Below, piece by piece: positions 57,062 through 64,000 of a stretch of 64,000 nucleotides of DNA (position 1 is its first letter; the number at the start of each line of letters is the position of its first letter). Under the pieces are notes generated by a model. That model was not told where the DNA came from and made no database searches. It saw only the letters and a list, made by a program, of their open reading frames with translations. This DNA is from Embleya hyalina (GTDB lineage Bacteria > Actinomycetota > Actinomycetes > Streptomycetales > Streptomycetaceae), in assembly GCF_003967355.1 (NCBI RefSeq), contig NZ_BIFH01000024.1:186001-250000 (forward strand). The letters are read 5' to 3'. The position numbers were made by a program, and so were the translations under genes.

Positions 57062-58531
57062 TCACAGGGGCTTCGGCGACTCCTTCGTGCCCGCGTTTCG
57101 CGGGGGCGCGGGTGAGCCGGCCGCCGGGTTTCGACGCGACCGGGGCGGTGTTGCCGGTTGCGGGTCCTCGGCCGGTTCGAGCCAGCCGCCGAGGGTGTAG
57201 GTACCGGCACTTCGTGCGGACGCGGGCGAGCCGGCGGCCACGTGTCGGGGCGACCGGGGTGGTGTCCTCGACGGCGTTTCGGTCGGGTCCAACCGGCCGC
57301 CGAGGGTGTAGACGGAGTTCTCCGCGGGGTCCGGGACCGCCGGGGTGACCGACGGCGGGCCGGCGAACTCCCGGGTGCCGTGCAGCCAGGCGACGAAGTC
57401 GTACAGGTCGCTCGACGACATCGCGGACAGCGCCTTGTTGCGGGCCTCGGCCGCCGCGTCCGCGGCGTGCCACAGCGCGATGCTGTCCCGGGCCAGCCGG
57501 TGCACCCGCGCGGTGCGCTCCCGGCGGACGGCGTTGTACCGGCCCAGACGGGCCGCGAACCACCCCGGGGGGCAGTCCAACAGGTCGCCCAGGACCACGG
57601 CGTCCTCGAGGGCCATACAGGCGCCCTGGGCCGCGTAGTGGAGCATCGGGTGTGCCGCGTCGCCGAGCAGGGCGACTCGCCCGTCCGTCCAACCGTCGAC
57701 CGGTTCCCGGTCGACCAGCACCCACGCCTTCCAGTCGGCGCCCAGTTCGAGCAACCGCCGCGCGCTCTCGCAGAGCGCGCCGAACTCGCCGAGCACCTCG
57801 GACGCCGGCACCGACACCCCCGAGAAGGTCTCGGCGGGCGCGTTCTCCGCGCTGGGCGCCAGGTTCAGATAGCGCCCGCCGGCGATCGGGTAGTGCACGA
57901 AGTGCCGCCCCGGTCCGGCCCACCACGTCACCGACGTGTGGCGCAGTTCCGACGGCACTCGCTCCATCGGCACGATCGAGCGGTACACGGTGATGCCGGC
58001 GTTGCGCGGCGCGCCGTCGCCGACCAGTTGCGCGCGGACCGCGGAATGCAGCCCGTCGGCGCCGATCAGCGCGTCGGCGCCCAGGCTCGCCCCGTCGGCG
58101 AGCGACACCCTTACCGCGTCCGCCTCGTGCGTGTAGCCGACCACCGCGTGCGAGGCCCGCAGTTCGATCCGCGCGTGGCTTCGACAGGCGTCGAGCAGCA
58201 GCCGGTACAGCTCGCCCCGGTGCACCACCACGTAGGCGTTGCGGAAGCGGTCGCGGTAGCGTCGGTCCAGCGGCATGGCCACCACGTGCTCCCCGGTGAC
58301 CCCGTCCATGAAACGCAGTTCGCCCACGGGGACGGCGATCCGGCCGACCGCCTCGGCCAGGCCGAGGCGGTCGAGCGCGTGCATCCCGTTGGGGGCGAGC
58401 TGGATGCCGGCGCCCAACTCGGTGAATTCGGGGCTGCGTTCGCACACCACGACGTCGTGGCCGCGGGCGGCCAGGGCCAGCGCCGAGGCGAGGCCGCCGA
58501 TGCCGCCGCCGGCGACGGCGATCGTACTCAC
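57062..58531 (-). CDS. Aromatic-ring FAD monooxygenase with duplicated C-terminal extension
   Basis: 489 residues; GTG 58531 overlaps the ligase stop (GTGA). GxGxxG in VAGGGIGGLASALAL (residues 5-19), DG motif GADGLHSAVR (~157) and GD motif LLGDAAHPMLHYAAQGACM (~289) match salicylate and 3-hydroxybenzoate hydroxylases, which oxidise aromatic acids with NAD(P)H. The catalytic body ends near residue 405. Beyond it lie two tandem copies of a ~38-residue Pro/Arg-rich unit beginning YTLGGRLDP and YTLGGWLEP, also visible as a ~115-bp DNA repeat. Likely hydroxylates the aromatic unit of the cluster. Confidence 0.92.
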   Translation of the reverse strand: MSTIAVAGGGIGGLASALALAARGHDVVVCERSPEFTELGAGIQLAPNGMHALDRLGLAEAVGRIAVPVGELRFMDGVTGEHVVAMPLDRRYRDRFRNAYVVVHRGELYRLLLDACRSHARIELRASHAVVGYTHEADAVRVSLADGASLGADALIGADGLHSAVRAQLVGDGAPRNAGITVYRSIVPMERVPSELRHTSVTWWAGPGRHFVHYPIAGGRYLNLAPSAENAPAETFSGVSVPASEVLGEFGALCESARRLLELGADWKAWVLVDREPVDGWTDGRVALLGDAAHPMLHYAAQGACMALEDAVVLGDLLDCPPGWFAARLGRYNAVRRERTARVHRLARDSIALWHAADAAAEARNKALSAMSSSDLYDFVAWLHGTREFAGPPSVTPAVPDPAENSVYTLGGRLDPTETPSRTPPRSPRHVAAGSPASARSAGTYTLGGWLEPAEDPQPATPPRSRRNPAAGSPAPPRNAGTKESPKPL

Positions 58532-60114
58532 GCCGGTTCCCCGGCCTGCGACCCGCCGGAGGTGCCGTCGAGCAGTCGGATCAGTTCCAGGCGCTTGATC
58601 TTGGTGGTGGCCGTCTGCGGCAGGTCGGCCTGTCGCCACTGCGTCGGCTCGGCCATCCGGGGCAGATCGGCCACCGCGGCCCGCCAGGCGGCGTGGTCCA
58701 GCGGCCGGTCGTCCTTGGTGCACACCACCGGTCGGGGCGGACCCTCCGGCATCGGCACGATGACCACCTCGGACAACTCGTCGAGCCGGGTGAACAGTCG
58801 GTCCTCCACGTCCAACGTGCTGCCGAAGCCGGGGATCTCGTCCACTTCCCGGTCCATCAGGTGCAGGCAACCCCACCGCGTGCGGTAGCCGAGGTCGCCC
58901 ATCCGCCACCATTCCCGATCGGCCTGCCGGTGGAACCGCTCCTGCTCGCCCAGGTAGGTGCGGATGCGACCGTCGCTGCTGATCTCGATGAACCCGGGCG
59001 AGGTCGGGGAGGGCGGATTGCCGTCCCGGCTGATCACCCGGACGCCGGTCATCCCGGGGAAGGGGATGCCCACACAACGTCCGTCGGCCTCCGCCGAGCG
59101 GTTGCGGCCGTAGGAGCGCGCCACGCTGGGGCCGACCTCGCTCTGTCCGTAGATCTGCCCGAACTTCGGCGCGCGGCGCCGGGACGCGCCGATCAGGGTC
59201 CGTACGGTGCGCGGGTGCAGCGCGTCGAAGGTGCTGCTGAAGAACTTGACGTTGGACAGCGGCGCGCGCGGGTCGTCCGCGAGCCGTTCCCAACTGAGGT
59301 AGGTGTTCGGGTGCGCCTCCAGTACGGCCGGGCGCCAGCGCGCGAACAACGTCGCGGCGTGCTCCGGGTCCGGATTCGCCAGCACCGCCACCGGGAAGCC
59401 GCGAAGCAGCGAGATGGCCAGCGCGGTGAACAGCCGGGAGTGCACGAACGAGACGTGCATGGCCACCGTTTCGCGCCGGCGCATCAGCGTCGTCGCCAGC
59501 GCCTGCGGCCGGTAGCGGGCCTCCAGGCTGTAGCCGGTGTGCACGGCCAGCTTCGGGATCCCGGTGGTGCCCGAGGTGTGCGTCACCAGCGTCGGGTGCT
59601 CCGGCGGCATCCACAGCGCCGGGACGTGCGGGGCCGCGGCGGGCTCGGTCAGGCTCGTGGCGCGCGGGTGTTCGCCCGCGGCCAGCAGGACCCGCTCGGC
59701 GTGGGTGAACACCGTGTCGGGGAGCGCGGATTCGAGCTTGGCGGCGTCGGTGATCAGCACCGGCCGCTCGACCCGGTCGAGCAGCGCGGTCACCGTCTCG
59801 CCGTCCAGGTACGGGGACAGCAGCACCGGCACGGCGCCGATCCGCGCGGCCGCGACGGCCAGCAGGGTGATGTCGAACGCGTTGCTCTTGTACACCACCA
59901 CGTGGTCGCCGGGCCGTACCCGTGCGCGCCACAGCCGGGTGCCGAGGTCGCTCACCAGTTCGGCGGCGTCCGCGATCGTCATGCTGCGGCCGCGTTCCGG
60001 GGCGATGTCCAGGTCGTGGTCGAGCATCAGGACGTTCGACGGGTACTTGGCGGCGGCCCGGTCGAACAGCGTGCCCAGGCGTATGCCGCGATTACCTATG
60101 CGCTGCAGAAGCAT
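58528..60114 (-). CDS. ANL-superfamily acyl-CoA/aryl-CoA ligase
   Basis: 528 residues. AMP-binding motif THTSGTTGIPK (~residues 175-185), the A5-like region GQIYGQSEVGPS and MGDLGYRTRWG (A7 with the ribose-binding Asp). The C-terminal catalytic-Lys motif is TATTKIKR (~residue 501), close to the TATGKIQR of benzoate-CoA ligases but with Thr for Gly. It activates a carboxylic acid through its adenylate, probably to a CoA thioester for the adjacent KASIII. Coupled to the monooxygenase by overlap; no carrier protein is seen in the window. Confidence 0.9.
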   Translation of the reverse strand: MLLQRIGNRGIRLGTLFDRAAAKYPSNVLMLDHDLDIAPERGRSMTIADAAELVSDLGTRLWRARVRPGDHVVVYKSNAFDITLLAVAAARIGAVPVLLSPYLDGETVTALLDRVERPVLITDAAKLESALPDTVFTHAERVLLAAGEHPRATSLTEPAAAPHVPALWMPPEHPTLVTHTSGTTGIPKLAVHTGYSLEARYRPQALATTLMRRRETVAMHVSFVHSRLFTALAISLLRGFPVAVLANPDPEHAATLFARWRPAVLEAHPNTYLSWERLADDPRAPLSNVKFFSSTFDALHPRTVRTLIGASRRRAPKFGQIYGQSEVGPSVARSYGRNRSAEADGRCVGIPFPGMTGVRVISRDGNPPSPTSPGFIEISSDGRIRTYLGEQERFHRQADREWWRMGDLGYRTRWGCLHLMDREVDEIPGFGSTLDVEDRLFTRLDELSEVVIVPMPEGPPRPVVCTKDDRPLDHAAWRAAVADLPRMAEPTQWRQADLPQTATTKIKRLELIRLLDGTSGGSQAGEPA

Positions 60115-60167
60115 GTGTCATTCTCGATTCACCTGTGTCATATCGGCGCGGGCCGGTCGAGGTGCGC

Positions 60168-60719
60168 TCAGTCGGCCTCGATGACCTTTTTGAGCCGCGC
60201 CACGGTGGCCGCCATGTCCTTTTCGAGCTTCGCTCCCCATTCGGCGAAGAATCTCTTCTTCTCGTCCTCGGTCATCTCGGCGGTGATGCCCCGGATTCCC
60301 TCCGTGGCGGTGCCCATCCGGAAGGTGTGCACGAGTGTGGATCCGCCCGGGGCCGGGGCGATGTCGAATCCCCAGACGCTGTCCTGGGCCCGTCCGTCGT
60401 TGGTCCGCATCGCCCAGCGGAAGCGGCGCCCGGGTTCGGCGGCCACCACCTCGGCGTGTGTGTGCCAGACGCCGCGGACCACGGGGGCCCACGAAACCAC
60501 GTCCGTACGACGGAAGTTCTCGCCGCGGAAGACCGATCCGACCGTCCCCGGCGCGCCCTCGACCCATTCCCCGCCGGTGCACTCCTCGCTCCACTCGCGG
60601 CAGCGCGGCAGGTCGCTGAGCACCGCGTAGACGGCCGCCGGCGATTTCTCCACGCGCGTTTCGAAATCGACCTCGAACAGGGGGGTGGTAACGCTGCTTT
60701 CAGTCATGGATGAAATCAT
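60168..60719 (-). CDS. SRPBCC-fold (START-like) cyclase/carrier protein
   Basis: 183 residues from ATG 60719 (ATG 60707 also possible). The pattern FEVDFETRVEKSPAAVYAVL, LPRCREWSEECTGGEWV and GSTLVHTFRMG is the polyketide cyclase/dehydrase (SRPBCC) fold, a hydrophobic-pocket module. In clusters these proteins cyclise, dehydrate or hold reactive aromatic intermediates. It lies 53 bp upstream of the ligase gene and 65 bp downstream of the KASIII gene, in one direction. Confidence 0.85.
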   Translation of the reverse strand: MISSMTESSVTTPLFEVDFETRVEKSPAAVYAVLSDLPRCREWSEECTGGEWVEGAPGTVGSVFRGENFRRTDVVSWAPVVRGVWHTHAEVVAAEPGRRFRWAMRTNDGRAQDSVWGFDIAPAPGGSTLVHTFRMGTATEGIRGITAEMTEDEKKRFFAEWGAKLEKDMAATVARLKKVIEAD

Positions 60720-60784
60720 CCCGGGCGCCGACCACCCGGTACAACGAAACGGTGGTCGGATTCGTCAGGTGTCGTGGGATGTCG

Positions 60785-61807
60785 TCAATCCGCGCCGCGT
60801 GGCCCGTCCCATTCGACGAGTGCCAGACCGACGGCCATGCCCCCGCCGAAACCGGCGAGCAGTACCGAATCGCCGGCTTCGAGGCGGTCGGCGGCGGCGT
60901 CCAGGGAAATGGGTATGGACGCCGCGCCGGTATTTCCGAAGCGTTCCACGGTGGTGTGCGTGCGCTCGATCGGGAAGCCGAGGTCGTCGGCGAGGGCCTC
61001 GATCATCCGGCCGTTGGCCTGGTGCGGCACGAAGTGCGGTGCTCGCGCGGGGTTCGGCGCGTGCTCCGCCAGGAAGGCGCGGATCAGCGGGCCGACCTGC
61101 TCGGCCACGAAGTCGCGGACCGCCCGCCCGTCCATCCGGAAGTAGTGCAGTCCCTGGTCGAGGGACGCCGCCGAGGCCGGGATCCGGGAGCCGCCCGCGG
61201 GCACCCGGATCAACTGGCGCTCCGCCGGATAGGTGGCCAGTCGGGTGGCCAGCACCCCGCGACCGGCACTGGGGCCGAGGACCACCGCGCCCGCGCCGTC
61301 GCCGAACAGCACCGAGGTGCGGTGGTCGCTCGGGTCGAGGGTGCGCGAGTAGATGTCGGCGCCGATCACCACGGCGTGGCCGCCGGTGCCCCGGATCATC
61401 CGCTCCGCGGTGGTGAGCGCGAAGACGAAGCCGCTGCACACGGCGTTGAGGTCGAACGCGGGCGTGCCCGCGGGGACGTCGAGTTCGGCCGCGACGGCGG
61501 CGGCGGTGGGGGGTTGCGGCGAGTCCGGCGTGGACGTCGCCACGATCACGAGCGAGACCTGCTCGGCCCGGACGCCGGCGTCGCCGAGGGCGGCTCGCGC
61601 GGCCATCGCCGCCAGGTCCGAGGTGGCTTCGTCGGCCTTGGCCCAACGGCGCTCGCGAATCCCGGTCTTGCGGGTGATCCACTCGTCGGTCACTCCGGCC
61701 GGTGTGCCGACGTCGGTATTGGTCACCACGTCGCCGGGAAGGTAGGAGCCGGTACCGAGGATCCCGACCGCGTCCCCACCCGGGGCTCCGACTGCGTGCG
61801 TAGTCAT
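60785..61807 (-). CDS. Beta-ketoacyl-ACP synthase III-like (KASIII/FabH) enzyme
   Basis: 340 residues; ATG 61807. The catalytic triad is complete: Cys in NAVCSGFVFAL (~residue 123), His in FVPHQANGRMIE (~262) and Asn in RFGNTGAASIP (~291). The opening GILGTGSYLPGDVVTN and DEWITRKTGIRERRW are FabH hallmarks. Such stand-alone KASIII proteins start chains from an unusual acyl-CoA or transfer acyl groups. With the ligase 0.7 kb away, an aryl-CoA starter is plausible. First gene of the leftward unit; divergent from the amidohydrolase gene (264-bp gap without a gene). Confidence 0.93.
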   Translation of the reverse strand: MTTHAVGAPGGDAVGILGTGSYLPGDVVTNTDVGTPAGVTDEWITRKTGIRERRWAKADEATSDLAAMAARAALGDAGVRAEQVSLVIVATSTPDSPQPPTAAAVAAELDVPAGTPAFDLNAVCSGFVFALTTAERMIRGTGGHAVVIGADIYSRTLDPSDHRTSVLFGDGAGAVVLGPSAGRGVLATRLATYPAERQLIRVPAGGSRIPASAASLDQGLHYFRMDGRAVRDFVAEQVGPLIRAFLAEHAPNPARAPHFVPHQANGRMIEALADDLGFPIERTHTTVERFGNTGAASIPISLDAAADRLEAGDSVLLAGFGGGMAVGLALVEWDGPRGAD

Positions 61808-62071
61808 ATTCACCCATCTCGTGTCGGCGCGGAACAGCAATCCGGGCCGACGACACGATCGCCGCCCGGTGCGGCTGCTCTGCCCGGAAAGATTGGCAGC
61901 GGTGTCGCGGGATTTCCAGACAATGCATCGGGAACTGTCATCTCGGTCCGCGGCGCGGATACCGACCGGTCCGCAGAAGGTGACAGACTCACCGCCGGCA
62001 CATCGACACTCCCCGAGACCGAAAGTAGGGTCGAGTATTGCTGTGCCGGACCGTCTGGACGAAGGAAATTC

Positions 62072-63088
62072 ATGCGGACAAGCGCTTCCGTGGCCGTGGG
62101 CACGCCTTGGTCGAACGCCATCGACGTACATCACCACATCGTTCCCGAATTCTATGTCGAGGAACTGCGGAGACTCGGGTTCGCATCGACGTTGCCCGGC
62201 GTCGACAAACCGGCGTGGAAAATCGAAACCAGCCTGGACATGATGGACCGGCAGGGAATCCGGGCGGCCGTGGTCAACATCTGGCCGGGGGTGCCGGCGG
62301 TGGACGCGGACACCGGGGCCCACCTGGCCCGGTGGATCAACGAGTTCATGGCCGAGCTGGTGTCCCGGCATCCGGGTCGGCTGGGCGCCTTCGCGGTGCT
62401 GCCGCTGCCGCACGTGGACGCGGCCCTGGCCGAGTTGGAGTACTGCCAGGACGTGCTCGGCCTCGACGGCGTCGGGCTGATCACCAACTACAACGGGGTC
62501 TACATCGGCGACCCGTCGCTCGACGAGTTCCTGGCCGAGGCGGCGCGCCGTCGGGTGCCGATGTTCGTGCACCCGACGGTGCCGCCGTCCACCGGCCAGC
62601 CGGCCTTCGGACTCCCGGCCTCGCTCTGCGAGTTCCCGTTCGAGACGGTTCGGCTGACCGCGCAGCTCCTGTACAACCGCACGCTGGAGCGGCACCCCGG
62701 GCTGCGGCTGATCCTGTCCCACGGCGGCGGTGGCATGGCGTACTTCGCCGGCCGCCTCGCGCTGGGCCCGCTGATCGTCTCCGACCTCGCCGAGCGGCTG
62801 CCCGAGGACCCGATCGGGTACCTGCAAAAGCTCTACTCGGACACCGCCATGATCGGCGATCCGCACGCGTTCGCCTCGGTGCGCTCGTTCGCCCGACCGG
62901 ACCGGATCCTGGTCGGCTCCGACTTCCCGTTCATGCCGGAATCGTTCAGCGCGGAGAACGGCCGATTCATCGTCGACCACGGCGCGTTCTCGCCGGACGA
63001 GCTGACCCGCATCCAGTTGGGCAATGCGGCCGAACTCTTCCCGCGATTCGCGGACCATTCGGAATCAGAAAGGGGATCGCTGACGTGA
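62072..63088 (+). CDS. Amidohydrolase-family decarboxylase-like enzyme (ACMSD type)
   Basis: 338 residues; ATG 62072 with GAAGGA upstream. Metal ligands: the HxH pair in IDVHHHIVPEFY (~residues 18-23), His in MFVHPTVPP (~166), His in LSHGGGGMAYF (~216) and Asp in VGSDFPF (~285). The Trp/Phe-lined sequence and MFVHP...SHGGG pattern match the ACMSD/gamma-resorcylate decarboxylase group, which removes CO2 from aromatic or enol acids. GTGA-coupled to the acetyltransferase-type gene. A non-decarboxylating hydrolase cannot be excluded. Confidence 0.9.
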   Translation: MRTSASVAVGTPWSNAIDVHHHIVPEFYVEELRRLGFASTLPGVDKPAWKIETSLDMMDRQGIRAAVVNIWPGVPAVDADTGAHLARWINEFMAELVSRHPGRLGAFAVLPLPHVDAALAELEYCQDVLGLDGVGLITNYNGVYIGDPSLDEFLAEAARRRVPMFVHPTVPPSTGQPAFGLPASLCEFPFETVRLTAQLLYNRTLERHPGLRLILSHGGGGMAYFAGRLALGPLIVSDLAERLPEDPIGYLQKLYSDTAMIGDPHAFASVRSFARPDRILVGSDFPFMPESFSAENGRFIVDHGAFSPDELTRIQLGNAAELFPRFADHSESERGSLT

Positions 63089-63885
63089 TCGACGACGCCA
63101 TGGTATCCGCATACCTGGATCGCATCGCCGCGGAACGGCCGGAGCGGGCCGACCTGGAGTCGCTGCGCGAGTTGAACCGGAGGCATCTCTTCGCGGTTCC
63201 CTTCGAGAATTTGAGCTATCACCTCGGCGAAGAGATCCTGATGGACGAAAGGGTGGTCGCGAAGGTCGTCCACGAGCGTCGGGGCGGCGGTTGCTACGAG
63301 GTAAACCCGGCACTTTCCTTCCTGCTGCAAAGCCTCGGCTACGAGGTTTCGATAATGCCCGGTCGAGTGTGGATCAAGGGCAATCTCACCGCCCCGCTGT
63401 GCCATCTCGCGCTCAAGGTCCGGATCGACGGCGGGGAATGGCTCGTCGACGTCGGCTTCGGTCGCAACAGCAGGTATCCGCTGTCCCTGGACACCGACGC
63501 GGTCCAGGAGGACCCGAACGGCGCGTTCCGGATCGAGCGGGCCGACGACGGCGGCATCGACGTCGTGGCGAACGACACGGCGCTGTACCGGGTCTACGAC
63601 GTGCCGTGCGAGCTGTCCGACTTCGCGCCCACGCTGTGGTGGTATCGCACCGCGCCCGACTCACCGTTCCTGCAGAACCTGTTCTGCTCGCTGCCGACCG
63701 AGACCGGCCGGGTCACCCTCAAGGAGGACCGGTTCAGCCGGGTCGAGGGCGACCGACGGGAGAGCGTGACGATCACCGACGAGCAGGAGTTGTTGACCGC
63801 GTACGACAAGTGGTTCGGCATCAAACTGGACCGGCTGCCGGTCAAGGTGATCACCGACGGCACGGTGCAGATCGCGTTCGACTAG
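63085..63885 (+). CDS. Arylamine N-acetyltransferase-family enzyme
   Basis: 266 residues; GTG 63085 overlaps the amidohydrolase stop. The Cys-His-Asp triad is present and well spaced: Cys70 (RRGGGCYEVN), His107 (LCHLALKV) and Asp122 (VDVGFG). NAT enzymes move acyl groups from CoA to arylamines; in ansamycin clusters (RifF) they release a polyketide as a macrolactam. Here no polyketide synthase is in the window, so N-acylation of an aromatic amine is the simpler role. Last gene before a hairpin. Confidence 0.93.
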   Translation: MIDDAMVSAYLDRIAAERPERADLESLRELNRRHLFAVPFENLSYHLGEEILMDERVVAKVVHERRGGGCYEVNPALSFLLQSLGYEVSIMPGRVWIKGNLTAPLCHLALKVRIDGGEWLVDVGFGRNSRYPLSLDTDAVQEDPNGAFRIERADDGGIDVVANDTALYRVYDVPCELSDFAPTLWWYRTAPDSPFLQNLFCSLPTETGRVTLKEDRFSRVEGDRRESVTITDEQELLTAYDKWFGIKLDRLPVKVITDGTVQIAFD

Positions 63886-63908
63886 CGACGCGGATCGGAA
63901 CGTGGTGC

Positions 63909-63942
63909 GGGGCCCGGGCGAGCGTTTCGGCGCGCGGGCCCC
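63909..63942 (+). terminator. GC-rich hairpin after the NAT gene
   Basis: GGGGCCCG (63909-63916) pairs with CGGGCCCC (63935-63942); an inner GGCG/CGC extension is possible. It starts 23 bp after the stop codon. No gene is seen in the remaining bases to the window end. Confidence 0.65.
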
Positions 63943-64000
63943 TCGTCGCGTCCGCGCGCGGTCGTGTGTGCCGGCGGACTCCGCGGGTGCGTCCGGGGTG

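Overview
The window is high-GC DNA (most genes near 70% G+C, with strong G/C third positions) from a filamentous actinomycete, most likely of the Streptomycetaceae. The evidence is GTG starts, chains of ATGA/GTGA stop-start overlaps, a mycothiol-dependent maleylpyruvate-isomerase-type enzyme, a SigE-family sigma factor, many TetR regulators, a bacterial terpene cyclase and a specialised-metabolism gene cluster. The genus cannot be settled from the sequence alone.

Bases 1-11,400 are mostly ordinary: the end of a membrane acyltransferase-like protein, a TerD-vWA fusion, a cold-shock protein with a structured leader, an MFS transporter, a large TPR-like protein, a TetR pair with operator-like palindromes, and a conserved hypothetical gene. 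Directly behind that gene (11,376-11,700) lie three degenerate tRNA-like elements. Bases 11,700-23,400 are a mosaic: mycothiol enzyme, FAD monooxygenase/TetR pair with a shared operator, pentapeptide-repeat protein, two exported proteins in a low-GC pocket, a membrane-anchored Mrr-like nuclease homologue, a toxin-antitoxin-like pair, a sigma/anti-sigma pair and a cytochrome P450.

Bases 23,900-36,600 form a complete Tad/Flp pilus locus: SAF-domain protein, TadZ-like ATPase with an aberrant P-loop, TadA, TadB, TadC, a prepilin, two TadE-like and one TadG-like protein, a 1606-residue membrane protein with LysM and BTAD regions, and a convergent prepilin peptidase.

Bases 36,745-43,805 hold the most striking unit: five genes joined by 4-bp overlaps. 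They encode a MoxR AAA+ ATPase, a vWA-like protein with a degraded MIDAS, a 962-residue protein combining a beta-propeller-like region with a catalytically dead GH13-amylase-like barrel, a TIR protein and a DUF4231/SLATT-like membrane protein. This has the build of an NTP-dependent conflict (immunity) system with two candidate effectors.

Next come a class I terpene cyclase with an unusual second metal motif, a flavin monooxygenase, a coupled three-gene operon of unknown function and tRNA-Leu(GAG). Bases 48,100-63,900 are a biosynthetic cluster: TetR, DHA2 exporter, two tandem isopenicillin-N-synthase-type oxygenases, methyltransferase, NmrA-like reductase, an IS5-type transposase remnant, a regulator, an aromatic-hydroxylase-like FAD enzyme, an aryl-CoA-ligase-like enzyme, an SRPBCC protein, a KASIII, an ACMSD-like amidohydrolase and an arylamine N-acetyltransferase-type enzyme. 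The set suggests activation, extension and amide or acyl tailoring of an aromatic acid; the product is not identifiable from sequence.
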